DNA from: Humulus lupulus
Taxonomy: Eukaryota > Streptophyta > Magnoliopsida > Rosales > Cannabaceae
DNA: 64,000 bases
NCBI RefSeq assembly: GCF_963169125.1
Contig: NC_084795.1
Span: forward strand, 138,361,701-138,425,700
Direction of reading: 5' to 3'
Shown: positions 25,401 through 37,301 of the stretch, in pieces
Layout of the letters: each line of letters starts with the position of its first letter
Numbering within the stretch: position 1 is the stretch's first letter
Notes under the pieces: generated by a model
What the model was told of the DNA's origin: nothing
The model's database searches: none
What the model saw: the letters and a program-made list of their open reading frames with translations, nothing else
Position numbers and translations under genes: made by a program

Positions 25401-25828
25401 TTTACGCCCTCAACGGGCTAAAATCACAAACATGCCCCTAATATCCAAACGGGGCCCACATGCTCATTTAACTCAACTAAACATGCATCTCTATCACATC
25501 ATCACATAAATTCATATATTAACATATTAAATCATTTATTGCCCTCCAGGCATGCTAATCAAGGCCCTAAGCCCTATTAGCAAATTTAGGGTCGTTACAC
25601 CCAACCCCAGGTTGAGCCATAACCAACAAAACAAATGGAGCAGTGTACTCTAGGCGAACCCGCTGCCTCAACCAGCTAATCTTTCCTCTTGCCTCTGCAG
25701 TCTCTCTTGCATATCTGAGCATATCTGCTGCCAATTCCAAGGGGCAGGCGGAGGGTTCTAGCCCTGACTATCATATCCGGCCTCGATATCCATACTTCTT
25801 TCTCCAATTGATTGCCTTGGATGCATAA
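22451..25828 (-). pseudogene. gag: Tekay gag remnant, split by a solo LTR
   Basis: The N-terminal part is at about 25828-25605 (NWQQICSDMQERLQRQEER) and the remainder at 23347-22451. The capsid domain shows FERFYGHYPPAFEGG, MAGNDRV, TRTWWEVV, WEEFRQLFNEIYY and AAKMNAF, typical of Tekay Gag. The C-terminal zinc-knuckle zone is badly decayed. A TAG follows the MYML block. The plus-strand ORFs across 22544-23040 are shadows. The insert at 23353-25599 and its TSD interrupt the reading frame between the N-terminal helix and the capsid domain. Confidence 0.8.
23353..25599 (-). mobile_element. Solo LTR C of the Tekay family (2247 bp)
   Basis: Starts TGTAATGCCC, ends GTCGTTACA and is flanked by CCCAA on both sides (23348-23352 and 25600-25604). 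It is related to, but clearly diverged from, the LTRs of its host. A GC-rich module at about 24440-24610 carries CCGCGGCC and CACGGC repeats. No gene; ORFs here are chance frames. It formed by recombination between the two LTRs of a former full element. Confidence 0.9.
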
Positions 25829-26154
25829 CTTCCAAGTATATATGCAATCAATGACTCAGTCCATCAGGCATGATAATTGCATCCAGAAGCCATCCCACGA
25901 GTAAAACTAAATAACACATCATCCTCATACATCAATAATGCTTAAACACTTGTCCATAGCATTCATACATCAATCAATATGCCCTACCCTAATAGAATAT
26001 ATATCATGCTTTCTATTCTAGCATGCAGATAAGGCATACAGTTCAATTAAGCACCTAAACAGGTAATCAACCCATTACTTACTCAACCATGAGTCTAGCT
26101 AGTCTTTAGCAGCGAGCGTACATATTCAGCCAATCTTTAGAAACCATAAGCCTT

Positions 26155-26170
26155 GGCTGCTCTGATACCA
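26155..26170 (-). other. Primer-binding site of Tekay, initiator Met-tRNA type
   Basis: Minus strand TGGTATCAGAGCAGCC, three bases from the 5' LTR; the TGGTATCAGAGC core is the standard chromovirus/copia primer site. Confidence 0.9.
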
Positions 26171-26423
26171 AGTTGTAACGCCCTACTAATCCAAGGATAT
26201 TGCACTCTATGATTAAAATTGTGCTTAACTCGTTAAGCGAGTCATTTGGACTCAAAAGTGTAATTAAAACTAAACGATGGTTTAGGCACTAAAATGTTTG
26301 GTCAATAAACTCTAACTTCTCATTTAAAAAGGGTTAGACTTAACCTATGGGATCCCAAAGGTTTTAAATCAATGATACAAATTTATCATAATTGCAGAAT
26401 TAGCCGACCTAAGCGACAAAATA

Positions 26424-28819
26424 TGTAACGACCGAAAATCACTAATAAGGCTTAAGGGCCTTGATTAGTGTTCCGGGAGGGCACGATTGGTTTATGTGTG
26501 AATTAAGTAGTTTAATGCATGATTCTGCGATAAGCATGCATGTATGGTTATATGAATGTATATGTGAAATGCATGTCTACAAGTATTAGTATGCATGTAG
26601 GCCCCATTTAGCTTAAAGGGGTATATTTGTAATTTTAGCCCGTTGAGGGCATAAATGTGATTATATGTTGTAATTGTGAGGACCACATTATTATGTGGGT
26701 AAATCTGTAGCATGCGACTTGAGGCGATCCTAGGGAGCTAGTTAGCGGGAAAGTCACAGCGGGACCTAATACTTGACTTAGGGCAAGTCAAGGGGTATTT
26801 CGGGTATTAGATGGTTATTTGGGTTATCAGGTTATGAAAATAAAGAATTGGAGATATATTTGAGGTTAGGAAGCTTAGGTGGGAATACTAGAGAATTTTA
26901 CCATTTTGCCCTCGGGGACGTTTCCGGTACCCCGAGCCTCAGGATTGATTTAATTGCTTAAGGATAGACTAAGTAAAACTTAGAATGTGGTAGAATCACC
27001 AACAATCGACCCTTCTCTCTCCCTTTTTTTCTCTCTCAAGGAAAACTACAGAAAAACTAAGGGAACTAGGCTAGAACTCAGAGAATTGAGTAGAGGATTT
27101 GGAAGATTAATTCAGGAGAAGCTAAGGGATCTAACCAGGAGCTAAGGTAAGCATTGAATTATACTTTTGATCATTTGGCTATGCAGCTTTTGGGCTGGAT
27201 TTTAAGAGTTCTTGGGTTTGAATTTAAGGTTGAATTGAAGCTAAAGACTTGGGAGTTAGCTCAATAATTGCTTGGAGGATTGAGTCTTCAGTGAATGTAA
27301 GCTCCAATTTGTGATAAAGTGTTTGAATTCTGGGGTTTTCTGACTAGTTTTGGTGTTCTTGAGTGTGAGGGTTTCAGAAATTAAAATTGTGTTTTGATGA
27401 GTTTCTAGATTAGGTTTATGCTGGCTTATGTTACTGAAAACATGCTAGAATGCTTGTGATAATTGGAGTATATTATTGGGATGGTTATGGGTGGTTTTGA
27501 GTGAGGTTTGAGTGTTAAAAATGGTGGCTTTTCTGGGTTCGAAGGGGTTGGTCCGTGGCATAGTTCTTGGTGTGCTGCGACCCTTTGAATCTGATGGGTG
27601 CTGGAGATAAAGGCCAGGCTGCGGCATGGGGTATGTAGGGCCGCAGCCCGTCTCAGTTTTTGGGTATGGTTGAGCCTCTGGTTGGGGCCATGCCGCAACA
27701 TAGGGAGCTTGGGCCGTGACCCTTAAGGACATTTGTGGCCTTTTGGAGATTTTAAGCGCAGGAACAAAACCTAGGGTGCTCGGGATCGATTATACTACCA
27801 TGTTTGGTGGAATTCGATGTCCCGGAGGCTAGAACCTTATCCGGAAACCTTTTTACAATTATTAATGGTATCCCTTATCTTGGTTGTGACTAGGTATAAG
27901 CTAGGGCTCAGGAAATGGATCGTGCTCAAGAGGCATCTCTTGTAATCAGTACTCTTGGAAATTAAAGGTAAGAAAACTGCACCCAGTTGTGAATTTATAA
28001 TGGGACTAAGGGTTCCCTATTTTGTATGCTTTATGAAGGATGGTATTATGCCCTGTGAATAACAAGCAAATGACCTAAGAGTGTCAGAGTTTACATTGGC
28101 GCACAGGGCGCGACTTAGCCATTGGTAGCTGAGGATAACTTATTATTCACTAAGCTCGGTTTAAGCGGACCGGAGTCAGTGGGGTAAACAAAGGGTGCGA
28201 TCTAAGGGCGTCGACACTGATTATCATGTGATTTGATTATTATTATTGGTTGATGGATTTGTCATGCTGAATAGCTGAGTGTTGGTTTGTTGATTCTCTG
28301 GTTATGTCTATGGACTATGTGATTAATGTGGTATGCTAAGTGTGTGAACATGCTTTAAGGGTTATTCAATTGTTATCATTGTTTGTGCTACAACGTCATA
28401 TTTTCTTGCTGGGCCTTGGCTCACGGGTGCTACATGGTGCATGTAAAGGTAAGGGTAAGCTTGATCAACCATGAATCGGAGAGCTCTGAAGGCAGAATGT
28501 ACATGATCAGCTGCTCGGCCGCCACGATTGAGGAGGAGACAGGAACAGGAGGACCATAAATGTCTGTTTTTCCCTTAGAGTGGCTAGTGGTTGTTTGTAC
28601 TCTGGAAATTTTGTAAATTGACTTTCAAAAACTGTTTCTTTTGGGATCCCTTGTACAAAACGTTTAATTATATGAAAGGTATATTTTATGACCAAAACCT
28701 TTTTAACCCTAGTTCGTTAGTGATGTCAGTGACACATTTTTGACTAAATGACTTGATTAGCGAGTCCCGCACCTTTATAATTACACAGTGTAACGGTCTT
28801 GGATACCCAAGGAATTACA
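26424..28819 (+). mobile_element. Solo LTR B, opposite orientation (2396 bp)
   Basis: Starts TGTAACGACCG, ends GGAATTACA and is flanked by AAATA (26419-26423 and 28820-28824). Its start matches the reverse complement of the other family ends (CTAATAAGGCTTA), so it is the same family inserted the other way round. It is more diverged than the host LTR. A leader-like pyrimidine tract lies at about 27010-27038 and a GC-rich module at about 27550-27720. No gene seen. Confidence 0.9.
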
Positions 28820-30132
28820 AAATACTATTCCATGTTCCTCAAAGGTATCTCAACTGTAGTGGCCGAGCAGGCCGAGTATGTATGTGCCACCTCTAGAGCA
28901 ATCGTAAGCCAAGGCCCAGCAAGAAAACTTAATCAAGTAAGACAGATATTCAGATAAGCATTCGTATCAAATACATGATTTATAAATCATAACCATATAT
29001 ACATGAATAATTCAACAAATATAACGACTTATGTCGAATAGATGCACATCACATCCATGTAATTGTAGCATGACAATGGCCTAGCCCTGCCACACATCCT
29101 GGCCTCGCCCCTAAGACCTACATTACGCATGTAGTGCAAATAATGACCTCAAGGCCGATAACGGTCTCCCGACCGATTAATCAAAAACGACAATCAATCA
29201 TTACTCACATTTATAACAACAAATGTTAATATAGAGCAAACATTTACTCTAAACAAATTCAAAACATATCATATATGTGTTCAATAATCAAGGACTTAAG
29301 CCCTACACTCGGTGCTTATGCTAGTTTTCTTACCTCAAGTCCTGAACGGTAAGGTAAAGCGACAGCGAGCACGATCCTTTCCTCCCGAGCCTTGTGGTAC
29401 CCCTAGTCACAACATATTAACGGATATCCATAAAGAACTAAACCAATTAAGAGCTTCAAGATTGAGTCCTAGACCCCGAGACCTCGTATTCTACAAAACC
29501 AGGTAGTAGAATCCTTCCCAAGCCCTTAGGTTTGAGTTCCCACAACTCAAAACCTCATTTTGCTAATGCTCCCAATTAGCGTCGCGACGCACCACTGAAA
29601 GGCCGCAACATGCCCCAAAATAAAAATCCCTGAAGCTGATTTCCTAGGACATGCACCGCGACATAGCACACCAAGCGCCGCAACCGCTAAGGAAATTAAG
29701 AGAACCGCCCTAGCCCCTGAGTTCATGCGGGCCACGTCGTTCCAAGAACAGAACCACGACGCCACCACACGAACTCATGTTTCCAACATATCCTAGCTAT
29801 TTCCTTTGAACCAAATCCACCAAAACTCATCCCATTGGAGTCCCAAGGCCAAAACTAAGCCTCAAAATCATTATAACCCAGTTCAAACAACACAGAAACA
29901 CTAAAAACCTAACCAAAATTCCCCTAATACCAAAAAACTATCTTGAGATTCTAAGCTCAAAACACAAAGAAACCAACCAGAAAATTCACCCAAAATAGAG
30001 CATAAAATGTTCCCTCTACTGAGCAATCCGATCCTTAAGTTGCTCCTCATCCAATCCCAGCTCCAAGCTCCTTCAATCTCCAAGCCAATCTTTCAAAATT
30101 CAAAATTTTCCTTAAGTGAGAATGAGAGAGAG

Positions 30133-30194
30133 AAAACGAGATAGAGAGAGAGGGGGGGGGGGGGGGGGAGAGGGAGAGAGAGAGAGAGAGAGAG
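30133..30194. repeat. Poly-G and GA microsatellite in the Tekay LTR
   Basis: A run of 17 G (30152-30168) sits within GA repeats. The left LTR has only a short purine tract at the matching place, so this expanded after insertion. Confidence 0.8.
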
Positions 30195-30841
30195 GACTGA
30201 GTTGAGTTTGAGTTTATCTGATTTTCCTAAGGTTTCTACATAACTCAAATGACTAAGGTAATCCAAGGCTAGGAAAAGACCAAAATACCCTTATCCTTTA
30301 CCTTGGTTCTCTAATGCCCTTAAGGGCAAAATCGTCCTTTGCCATCATTTCTCCACTAAACCTCAAATAACATCATAAATTCCCAATTAACCCCGACATA
30401 CCCAAATAATCACCAAATAAATTCCAATTACCCAAAAAACCCCAACAATGTACTAAATAACCAAAATATCCCCAGCTCACCCCGAGTCAGGTATTAAACC
30501 CTGTTGTGACTTTTCTGCTAAATTGCTTAAAGGGTCGTTTCTTGCCGAACAAATCAAATATATCCACATAATAATATGGTCTCAATCACATAACACGTAT
30601 AATTAAAAATATACCTTTAGCGGGTAAAAATTACAAAAGTGCCCTTTTTAACATAAACAGGCCTACAAGCACATTTAATACACTTAAACATGCATAAGCA
30701 CTCATATCATAATATAACTAATATAATTCACATACTCACACATGTATAATCACAATTAACACATTAAAATCCAATTATACCCTCGTGGCACATTAATCAA
30801 TGCAATGAGCCTTATTAGCGAATTTGGGATGTTACACTTCA

Positions 30842-31412
30842 AGTGAAAGGAATTTTTCTATCTTTCCCAGTACAAAATTGTGCGTGCCTATAAATGACCA
30901 GATCCAGGCTATTTATAGACCTGGTTACAAGAATATTTTCCCCCTAATTTAGGAAAGTTACATCATATATTCAAATTCAATCAAATATTTGAATAATAAT
31001 AATAATACAACTTAAATGCATTATTTAAATAAAGATCCCATAAAATTAGGGATTTGACACACGATCTTAACTAATCTCAAAGGAATAAGGATTTCCTAAT
31101 AGCTTTTCTGTGTGGTAAACACGTCATCGAGCCTGAACATTGCTTCAACGCGCTTTGGAGATCACTCATAGCCTCAAGCTCATCATTTTAGTTGTTGCCT
31201 CTTCCTCACTCCCTAATTCTGTCGAGCTCATCCCTACGAGAAGGTTAAAAGCTTCGAGCCTGCAACTCATGCTCTAACGTTGATGACATGGCTATTACAT
31301 TCCATGGTAATTTGCACAAGTATAATGTGAAAATTTATTTTTTTCGAGCCCATGCCTTTACGAGCCTACATTTCGAGGTTGTTCACCTAATCTTGAAATT
31401 TTGGGTGTAACA
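30842..31412 (-). mobile_element. Tat-2 left LTR, second part
   Basis: Continues from 11647 and aligns with 53430-54001, ending GGGTGTAACA. It holds a minus-strand TATA-like box at about 30909-30917. Confidence 0.85.
30909..30917 (-). promoter_or_regulatory. TATA-like box in Tat-2 LTR
   Basis: Minus strand CTATAAATA, embedded in a CCAGG...CCTGG inverted repeat; the right LTR has the same at about 53499-53507. Confidence 0.45.
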
Positions 31413-31415
31413 TTT

Positions 31416-31423
31416 TGCCCCCT
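31416..31423 (-). other. Polypurine tract of Tat-2
   Basis: Minus strand AGGGGGCA in the context TTTTGAGGGGGCAAAA, directly before the 3' LTR. Confidence 0.7.
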
Positions 31424-32380
31424 CAAAAGTGTTGGCTCAAGTCCAACGAGAAGAAAACTTTGATCTTCACTCTCGAGAAACGTGCTCACCTACCACACTC
31501 GATTAGAAACATGTGTAGTCTTGGGATTTCATGTCAAGCATACTCAAGTTTCCACTTTCTGCATATGACTTTTCACATTCTGCTTTTTTCCGCCATTTTT
31601 CAAAAGAAAACATGGCATGTTGGATCATACCTGTTTCAAAGGCCCAGATTAACCCCTCAAGGCCACCTTTTTACCTATTTAATCCCTCATTCGTCTCCTC
31701 CATTCTTAGTTACACACCTTCAAGCTTTAGAAAAGAAACTTAAACCAGAGCCCAAACTTTTGCATGCTTTCTGAGAAGAAAAGAAGGGAAATTTCAAGAA
31801 TCTCCCAATTCCCCACTCAATCTCCTTTTGAAAATGAGTTTCTGAGGATCTCCTTGTGTCGATACTACTAGTCGGCTCTCTGATTTCCTCATCAACTTCG
31901 TGCGTGTAAGTTCTCTGACATTTTCTTTGTGTTTTTATAAAAACTTTAATTGGTTCTTGAAAATTTATAGGAAAATAAAGTGTTATGATCCATTAATTTA
32001 GCATACAAATGGTAAAAAAAGTGTCTTTTAGGTAAGCTTTTAGGAAAAATGGTACATTTTTTTTGGGTTTTGAAAGGGTTAGGTGAAGGATTCGTATAGA
32101 GTAAGGAACATGGTTTAGAAATAGGGTTTAGGTGCACATTTTCCAATGACAGTCCCTAATTGGGTAACTACCCTTGATGCCCTGAACTTGAACCAGCTCG
32201 GTTCGATCATTCCAGTTTTCTCTCTCATTCTGAGTCTTCAGTCTCAAATTTTTGAGCTTTGATAATTTTTATTTCTTATTTAATCCTTTTGTCTCGAGCT
32301 TTTGAGCTCAAGTTTTTAAAACTTTCCTTATCCTCATTCTTTTCCAAGTAACAGGTCCTCACCTTTTTCTTTCTTATTAG
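31424..32380 (+). other. Non-coding or decayed region before the Tat-2 antisense ORF
   Basis: Corresponds by position to 34650-35656 in Tat-1, the stretch between PPT and antisense ORF. It is pyrimidine-rich on the plus strand. No conserved protein seen; the ORFs at 31415-31774 look like chance frames. Confidence 0.35.
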
Positions 32381-33620
32381 ATGTCATAGCCTTTAGTGAA
32401 TCAGTGGGGACCCAAGCTTGCCATTCTGTACCATCCACCTTCTCCTCGACCTGAATCTCCATTCACTCAAAACTAGCACCTGATCCATCGAGGAGACATC
32501 CGTGCACACTTTCAACGTCAAATCATCGAGGTCGAAGAGAGGAAATAAAGGATATTGCAATTTTTCGCATACTTATACTCGGACCCCGAGATCCGTCCAA
32601 TCCCTTTAGATCCATACCAAGAAGTTACCATAGCCTATACCCCAGGTCAACTTTCTTTCGAGTTCATGGCTAGCTCATTGAGCCAAAATCCCTCAAACGC
32701 CCCTCTTCTCTCTTCTATCCTCACTCTCCAACTATGGCTCGAAAGTTTTACGCCATGCCACGTATACCAGAGTACCCTTTGACAAATGAGGCTGAAGCCT
32801 TAGGAGCTGACCTGTGGTCCGACTTGCTATCGCGGACAGGCTAGTCTTGCAGCAACCTTGACAACAATGTTTGGAGGTTCCTGAGGGGAGACAACACCAC
32901 GACTCTCTTCGACCAGTCTCTGGAGCTTGAGGTTTTTATGAGTCTGCTTTACCTATTTACCTCTTTACTTTCCTAGTTATTTTTCTATTCACTAACTGCT
33001 ATTGTTTTATCTTTTAGACTCTCCTTGGATTTATGCTCCAGTGCTCCCCCCTGTCCTCAAAGGTCACAACCGGCGAGAAACTGGACAACGATGCCCACCA
33101 AGCTCGAATCCAAGTGGAGGACAGCCTGAAAGAGGCCAAGGGAGCCCAATCCCATGCCGAAAATTCACTCAAAGAGGCCAGGGAGGCCCAGGCCAAGGTC
33201 GAGGATGCCCTCAAGGCAACCCATGACTAACTTGCCTTCTCTGAGGCTGAAGCTAGCCATTTGAAGGCAAAGCTTGATACCAAGATAGCCGATTTCGACG
33301 TTTCCAAGGTCGAGGTTGCCAACAACACAACAGAGATCAAGCGCCTTAAAGTGGATAAGAATGCCAACTACAAAATATTTGAGGATGAGAAGAAGCGTAT
33401 GCTCGAGGAATTCATTGACAAGAAAGAGTGGGTCATTAACCGAGCCATGTACCGAATGTGGTCGCTTAACCCCAAGATTGACACCTCATTTCTGATGGTA
33501 AAGGAAGAGGAGTTTTTTACCAAGTGGAAGGCTTTGTTGGTTGAAGAAGAAGCGACCATGGAAGCAGATGGCTAGGAGGAGAAGGGAGAAGATTCCGAGT
33601 CTGCTCCTATTGAGCAATAG
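32381..33620 (+). pseudogene. Antisense ORF (aORF) remnant of Tat-2
   Basis: Coded opposite to gag-pol, between pol and the 3' LTR. The upstream part is broken (EIRPIPLDPYQEVTIAYTPG at about 32585-32645). A likely intron acceptor TATCTTTTAG ends at about 33018. The C-terminal part (33033-33575) is a long heptad-like helix with SLKEAKGAQ, SLKEAREAQAKVEDAL and HLKAKLDTKIADF, with one TAA at 33228. This matches the C-terminal coiled coil of the Tat-1 aORF in position, orientation and type but little in exact sequence. Function unknown. Confidence 0.6.
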
Positions 33621-33883
33621 TGATTTATTTATTTTACAAGGGTTGCGTCCCTTATCATTTTTTTGGAATATACTCTTAATTAAGGCCTTTTGAGCCGCGA
33701 CAATTTATAGTGTGGCTCAAGCTTGAGCTATTTTATTATTTTATTCAAATGCTCGTATATTTTACCAGTAGTTTTATGCTTAAATTTCATTCTCGAAATA
33801 TTTATGCACATCATCTACATGTAACCTTCGCCCTATCATTATGCATCATATTACAGATCGAAATATTTTTAGCATATTATTGA

Positions 33884-34635
33884 TGTTGACGCGGTTCTTC
33901 ACCAACAGGTAATTAAGAAAATAAGAGGAAGGGATCAGTGCTTATGTTGAACCGAAATAGATGAATGATCTTTATAGGAATGGGCTGGTGACACAATTAC
34001 GTTTTTAGGTGGTTCAAAGGTTAAAATCTTTCTACTCCACCAGTCAATATTATTGTTATATGCTTGGTATTCTTTTACAGGGTATTTCTTACACAATAGA
34101 ATCCAACCCTTTGCAACTCCCAGGGTCTCTATATTTATAGGAGAGGGCACCTGGAAGTTGGTAAGAAGGTCATCCCGTGACCTTCTTACCTATCATGTCA
34201 ACTCTGTGACATTCATGATTAATTCCTAAAACCTGACACATGAAGTGTGGTCTAATCAATAGGTAAGGGGGATAATGGGCCGCACGGCCCAACCCAGTCG
34301 TGGGTGTCTGAATGCGCACGTTCATGCTGCGTGTCTGAGAAGTCAGAGATGTATCAGACACATGATGTCTGATATATGCACGTTTACCTTGCGTGGTTGA
34401 CTTTATAAAAGGTCACAGCCTCCAACTCTAGCTCGTACCACGAGCTGGATACATCCCTCGACCTGTGGCCTTCAGAGTCCAAACTCAGTCTAATCTTGGC
34501 GAACCCTTAGGCTACCTCGAGTTGAGGAGGTAGGAACTTTCTATGGCAGCTCCAGTCTTGGGGATGTTCACGTGGTAGATATGATTAGGCCGTACCTCAG
34601 CTTGCTAACAGCCCGTGGGAAAACCAGGGCGTACA
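33884..34635 (-). mobile_element. Tat-1 left (3') LTR, 752 bp
   Basis: TGTTGACG...GCGTACA. A TATA-like box (minus strand CTATAAATAT, 34131-34140) lies inside. ORFs such as 33935-34150 run through the LTR on both copies and are not genes. Confidence 0.95.
34131..34140 (-). promoter_or_regulatory. TATA-like box, Tat-1 left LTR
   Basis: Minus strand CTATAAATAT; the right LTR has the same at 45751-45760, where it would drive gag-pol transcription. Confidence 0.5.
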
Positions 34636-34637
34636 TT

Positions 34638-34649
34638 TGCCCCCCAAGT
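34638..34649 (-). other. Terminal polypurine tract of Tat-1
   Basis: Minus strand ACTTGGGGGGCA, two bases from the 3' LTR. An identical 12-mer lies at 38994-39005. Confidence 0.85.
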
Positions 34650-35656
34650 CCCTGCTCGTGGTACATGACGTCGTAAAGGGCCACATTAGCAGCTTTTAGG
34701 CTTCCTCATGAACTCTTCATATTCCACATTTTACGCAAGCGCCGAATACGTGGAACATCGTGGTTGGTGACGTTATGTCTTCTGAGAACCACATTTAATG
34801 GCCTAGCCTACCCTCAGCCGTCGTTTCGTCTTTCGAGTGGAGGGCCTTGGATCTCACATCAGGGCAACCCTATGGCCCTCCTCACGAGGCCCCTTCACGC
34901 ATATAAAAGGGGTGGCCACCTTACGCATGGGCCACCCGCTCATTTGAAATTTTTTAGAAATTTTCTTCTTCTTCTCTCTTCATTTTCAAAAGAGAAAATC
35001 CTCTTCTTTCCGGCTGTCATTCCCAGCACTCAAGAAGTTCAGGTGTAAGGGCCCCTTCGAAGCTTTGGAATCAACCACTCTGGCGAAGCCCCAACCCAGA
35101 CAACCCCTTCACCCTCTACTCAACCAGAACACTCAGTAAGTCTCCTGACTATGCATGTTTTGAAATTATTTTTCACTGTAGCTTAGGTAAATATTTACTG
35201 TAGCCACATGCAAGGTTTTGCTGGTTTTTTGTGGGCATGAAGGGGTAAAAGCCTTTTAGGTTAGGGTATCTTTGCAACAGAAAACCGTTTAGGAGCATTG
35301 GTGTGTTTTCTGGAGAAATTTTCTGTGTAGGATTTTAGGTATGCTTGTTTGAAGTACCCAGTATTTTGGGTGCAAAATCGGGTAGCTTAGGGAACATGCT
35401 TCATAATCGGTTTTGCCTTGCTTGGGTACTAAAACTTTCCCCCTAAGGAAAATTCTATCCTGACCCTCCTGACACACGAATTCCGAGAAATCGGGGATCT
35501 GTTGGGAGCACAGGCGCGTGTACATAGAACCGTGTGGTCTCACTCTCCACGGGCTGGGCTTACCTTAGCTCGTGTTAAGGAAACACATTCAGATTCTTCT
35601 CCATTTTTAGGTCGCCTTCTTCTAAAATTTCTTCTTTTTGTTCGCTAGGCGACCTG
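34650..35656 (+). other. Region between PPT and aORF of Tat-1
   Basis: Plus strand shows a TATAAAAGGG box (34901-34910) followed by a pyrimidine-rich stretch (34955-35010), a promoter-like setting about 750 bases upstream of the aORF start. No coding region I can support; the ORFs at 34764-35048 are likely untranslated leader. A leader intron is possible. Confidence 0.4.
34901..34910 (+). promoter_or_regulatory. Candidate promoter for the Tat-1 aORF
   Basis: TATAAAAGGG on the plus strand, the right orientation and distance for an aORF promoter. Not proven. Confidence 0.4.
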
Positions 35657-36329
35657 ATGGGACCCAAGAAGAACGCTCCCAAGAAGTTCGTAGGTAGCTC
35701 ATCTTCCCAACAAAACAAGGGAAAGGAGGTGATGGCTGAATCCCCAATCCCCCACTTCGGGCCAGCAGTGGAACGGGAGCTCGAGGTGGCCCACGAAGCA
35801 TTCTTTGACGTGGAGAGGATCGTCTTGAAGATCACTGACTAGGCGAGGGTGAACAAAATATTCCTCTCCCATAACATCGAGCTGGGGAGAGGAAACGTGG
35901 TTGCCCGACCTCCCTTAGAAGGCGAGCGGAGCTGCGCGCCGCTTGATGAGGTGTTCTCGGCCTGGAGCGACGAACATTTCAAGGCGGGGGCCTTCCTCCC
36001 GTTGGATCAGTACTTCGCCGATTTCCTCAATTACGTGAGGTTCGCCCCATTCCAGCTCCCCCCCAACTCTTACCGTTTGTTGGCGGGGTTAAGGTTCTTG
36101 TTCTTGAAATAGGAGTGGGAGGTCCCCACTTCTGCAGACATTCTATATTTCTTCTACCTCAAGGCCAGCCCGGAGCAGCAGGGGCGAGGTGACGGGTTTT
36201 ATTACTTAACCCGGTTCCCCAACACGGCTGCGGTCATCGAGCTGCCCAGCCACCCCAACGACTTTAAAGATCAATTCTTTATGTCGACGGGGTTTCGAAA
36301 CTACGAGCTTCACTACTTCAATCGATCTC

Positions 36330-36413
36330 GTAAGCGCCTTTCAACCTTAGCTCATAAGTTAAGTACCAGTTAGCTCCTCCTGTATCCATTTCCGACTTAG
36401 ATTAATTCTACAG
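36330..36413 (+). other. Candidate intron 1 of the Tat-1 aORF
   Basis: GTAAGC donor and TTCTACAG acceptor. Splicing joins codon phase 1 correctly into the frame beginning IFARIEKS. Confidence 0.65.
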
Positions 36414-37190
36414 CTATCTTCGCGAGGATAGAGAAATCTGTGATCCTCGAGAGCCAGTACGAGACACTGGCGGGCTTGCCCCCCAGTGAAAAGGACTATC
36501 TTCAGCTAGTGACAGACGAGACGATGCTGGCCTGTAAGCTGATTTCCCCAGGCCATACTCTGAACTTGAGGAGGCCCCGGGCGCTTCCCTCAGCTCGTGA
36601 TACCAGGCCTATTATTGTGGAGGAGGTCACGGGGGATGAGGATAGGGAGGACGAGGATGACGAGGTGCCCCTTGTGAGGACGAGGAAGCGAGCGTTGGAG
36701 GTCGCCCAAAGAACGAACGAGGAGAGGGTCCAGTCCGGAGCAGCTGCAGGTCCCTCCGGCGAAGGTAACCCTTACATGTTTAGGAACTTAGATAGGGCCA
36801 CTGCAGACCCCTGCCTTGCTAGGTTCAATCCCAGACAGATCGTCCAACGCCATCGAAGTGAACCTGACTTAGATGAAACCCTGCTCCACTGCGTCGACCA
36901 GCTCGTGCTGGACAACGAAAGTAGCCGCCCTAGGGGAACCATAGTTGTAGACAACACCCTAGCTTTTAGGTCGATTATATTCGAGGAGTATGGGAATAAC
37001 CTTCGGTCATGGCCATCACTCCGGGAGGGTACCGTAGCACCAGGTCTTGGGCAATACGTAGAAGAGTCTAGTCCTGAGACAGCCTCAGATCCAGAACCTG
37101 CGCCAGCTCGAGAAATAATTGCCTTAGATTCCCTTGAGGAAGCTCCGGGGCCGATGGTCGTAACCATAGACTCTTCTTCTAGCTCGGGGG

Positions 37191-37301
37191 GTAGGATTCC
37201 CTTTAGCACATATATATACTTGAATTTCACATTTTTTTCGCTTTGTTTTTGTTTTTGCATGACTGCTTACTTGTGTATTAACCATATATTTGTTTTGCCA
37301 G
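37191..37301 (+). other. Candidate intron 2 of the Tat-1 aORF
   Basis: GTAGGA donor and TTTTGCCAG acceptor after a T-rich tract. It is 111 bases and has no stop, so reading through it also stays open. Confidence 0.6.

Larger units (their letters stand above)
11648..30836 (-). mobile_element. Tekay/Del-type chromovirus with three later insertions
   Basis: Direct LTRs of about 2.2 kb (11648-19142 and 26174-30836, minus their inserts) bound an internal region whose genes read on the minus strand. TSD CTTCA flanks it (11643-11647 and 30837-30841). The PBS is the initiator-Met type (26155-26170) and the PPT lies at 19143-19156. Gag, protease, RT, integrase and probable chromodomain remnants occur in Tekay order. 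Inserts are a CACTA element (11702-16969), a solo LTR in gag (23353-25599) and a solo LTR in the right LTR (26424-28819). Without inserts the element is about 9.3 kb. All coding parts carry many stops. Confidence 0.88.
26174..30836 (-). mobile_element. Tekay right LTR (5' LTR in sense), interrupted by solo LTR B
   Basis: LTR sequence is 26174-26423 and 28825-30836, about 2.26 kb, starting TGTAACGCCC and ending GATGTTACA. It aligns along its length with 11648-19142. A purine-rich tract with a run of 17 G lies at 30133-30194. Confidence 0.88.

Noticed and set aside
27426..27732. Minus-strand Pro/His-rich ORFs in solo LTR B
   Set aside because: Chance frames through the GC-rich LTR module; LTR B has sense on the other strand.
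33935..34361. Minus-strand ORFs in the Tat-1 LTR as genes
   Set aside because: One recurs in both LTRs only because the LTR is duplicated; no domain or coding signal.
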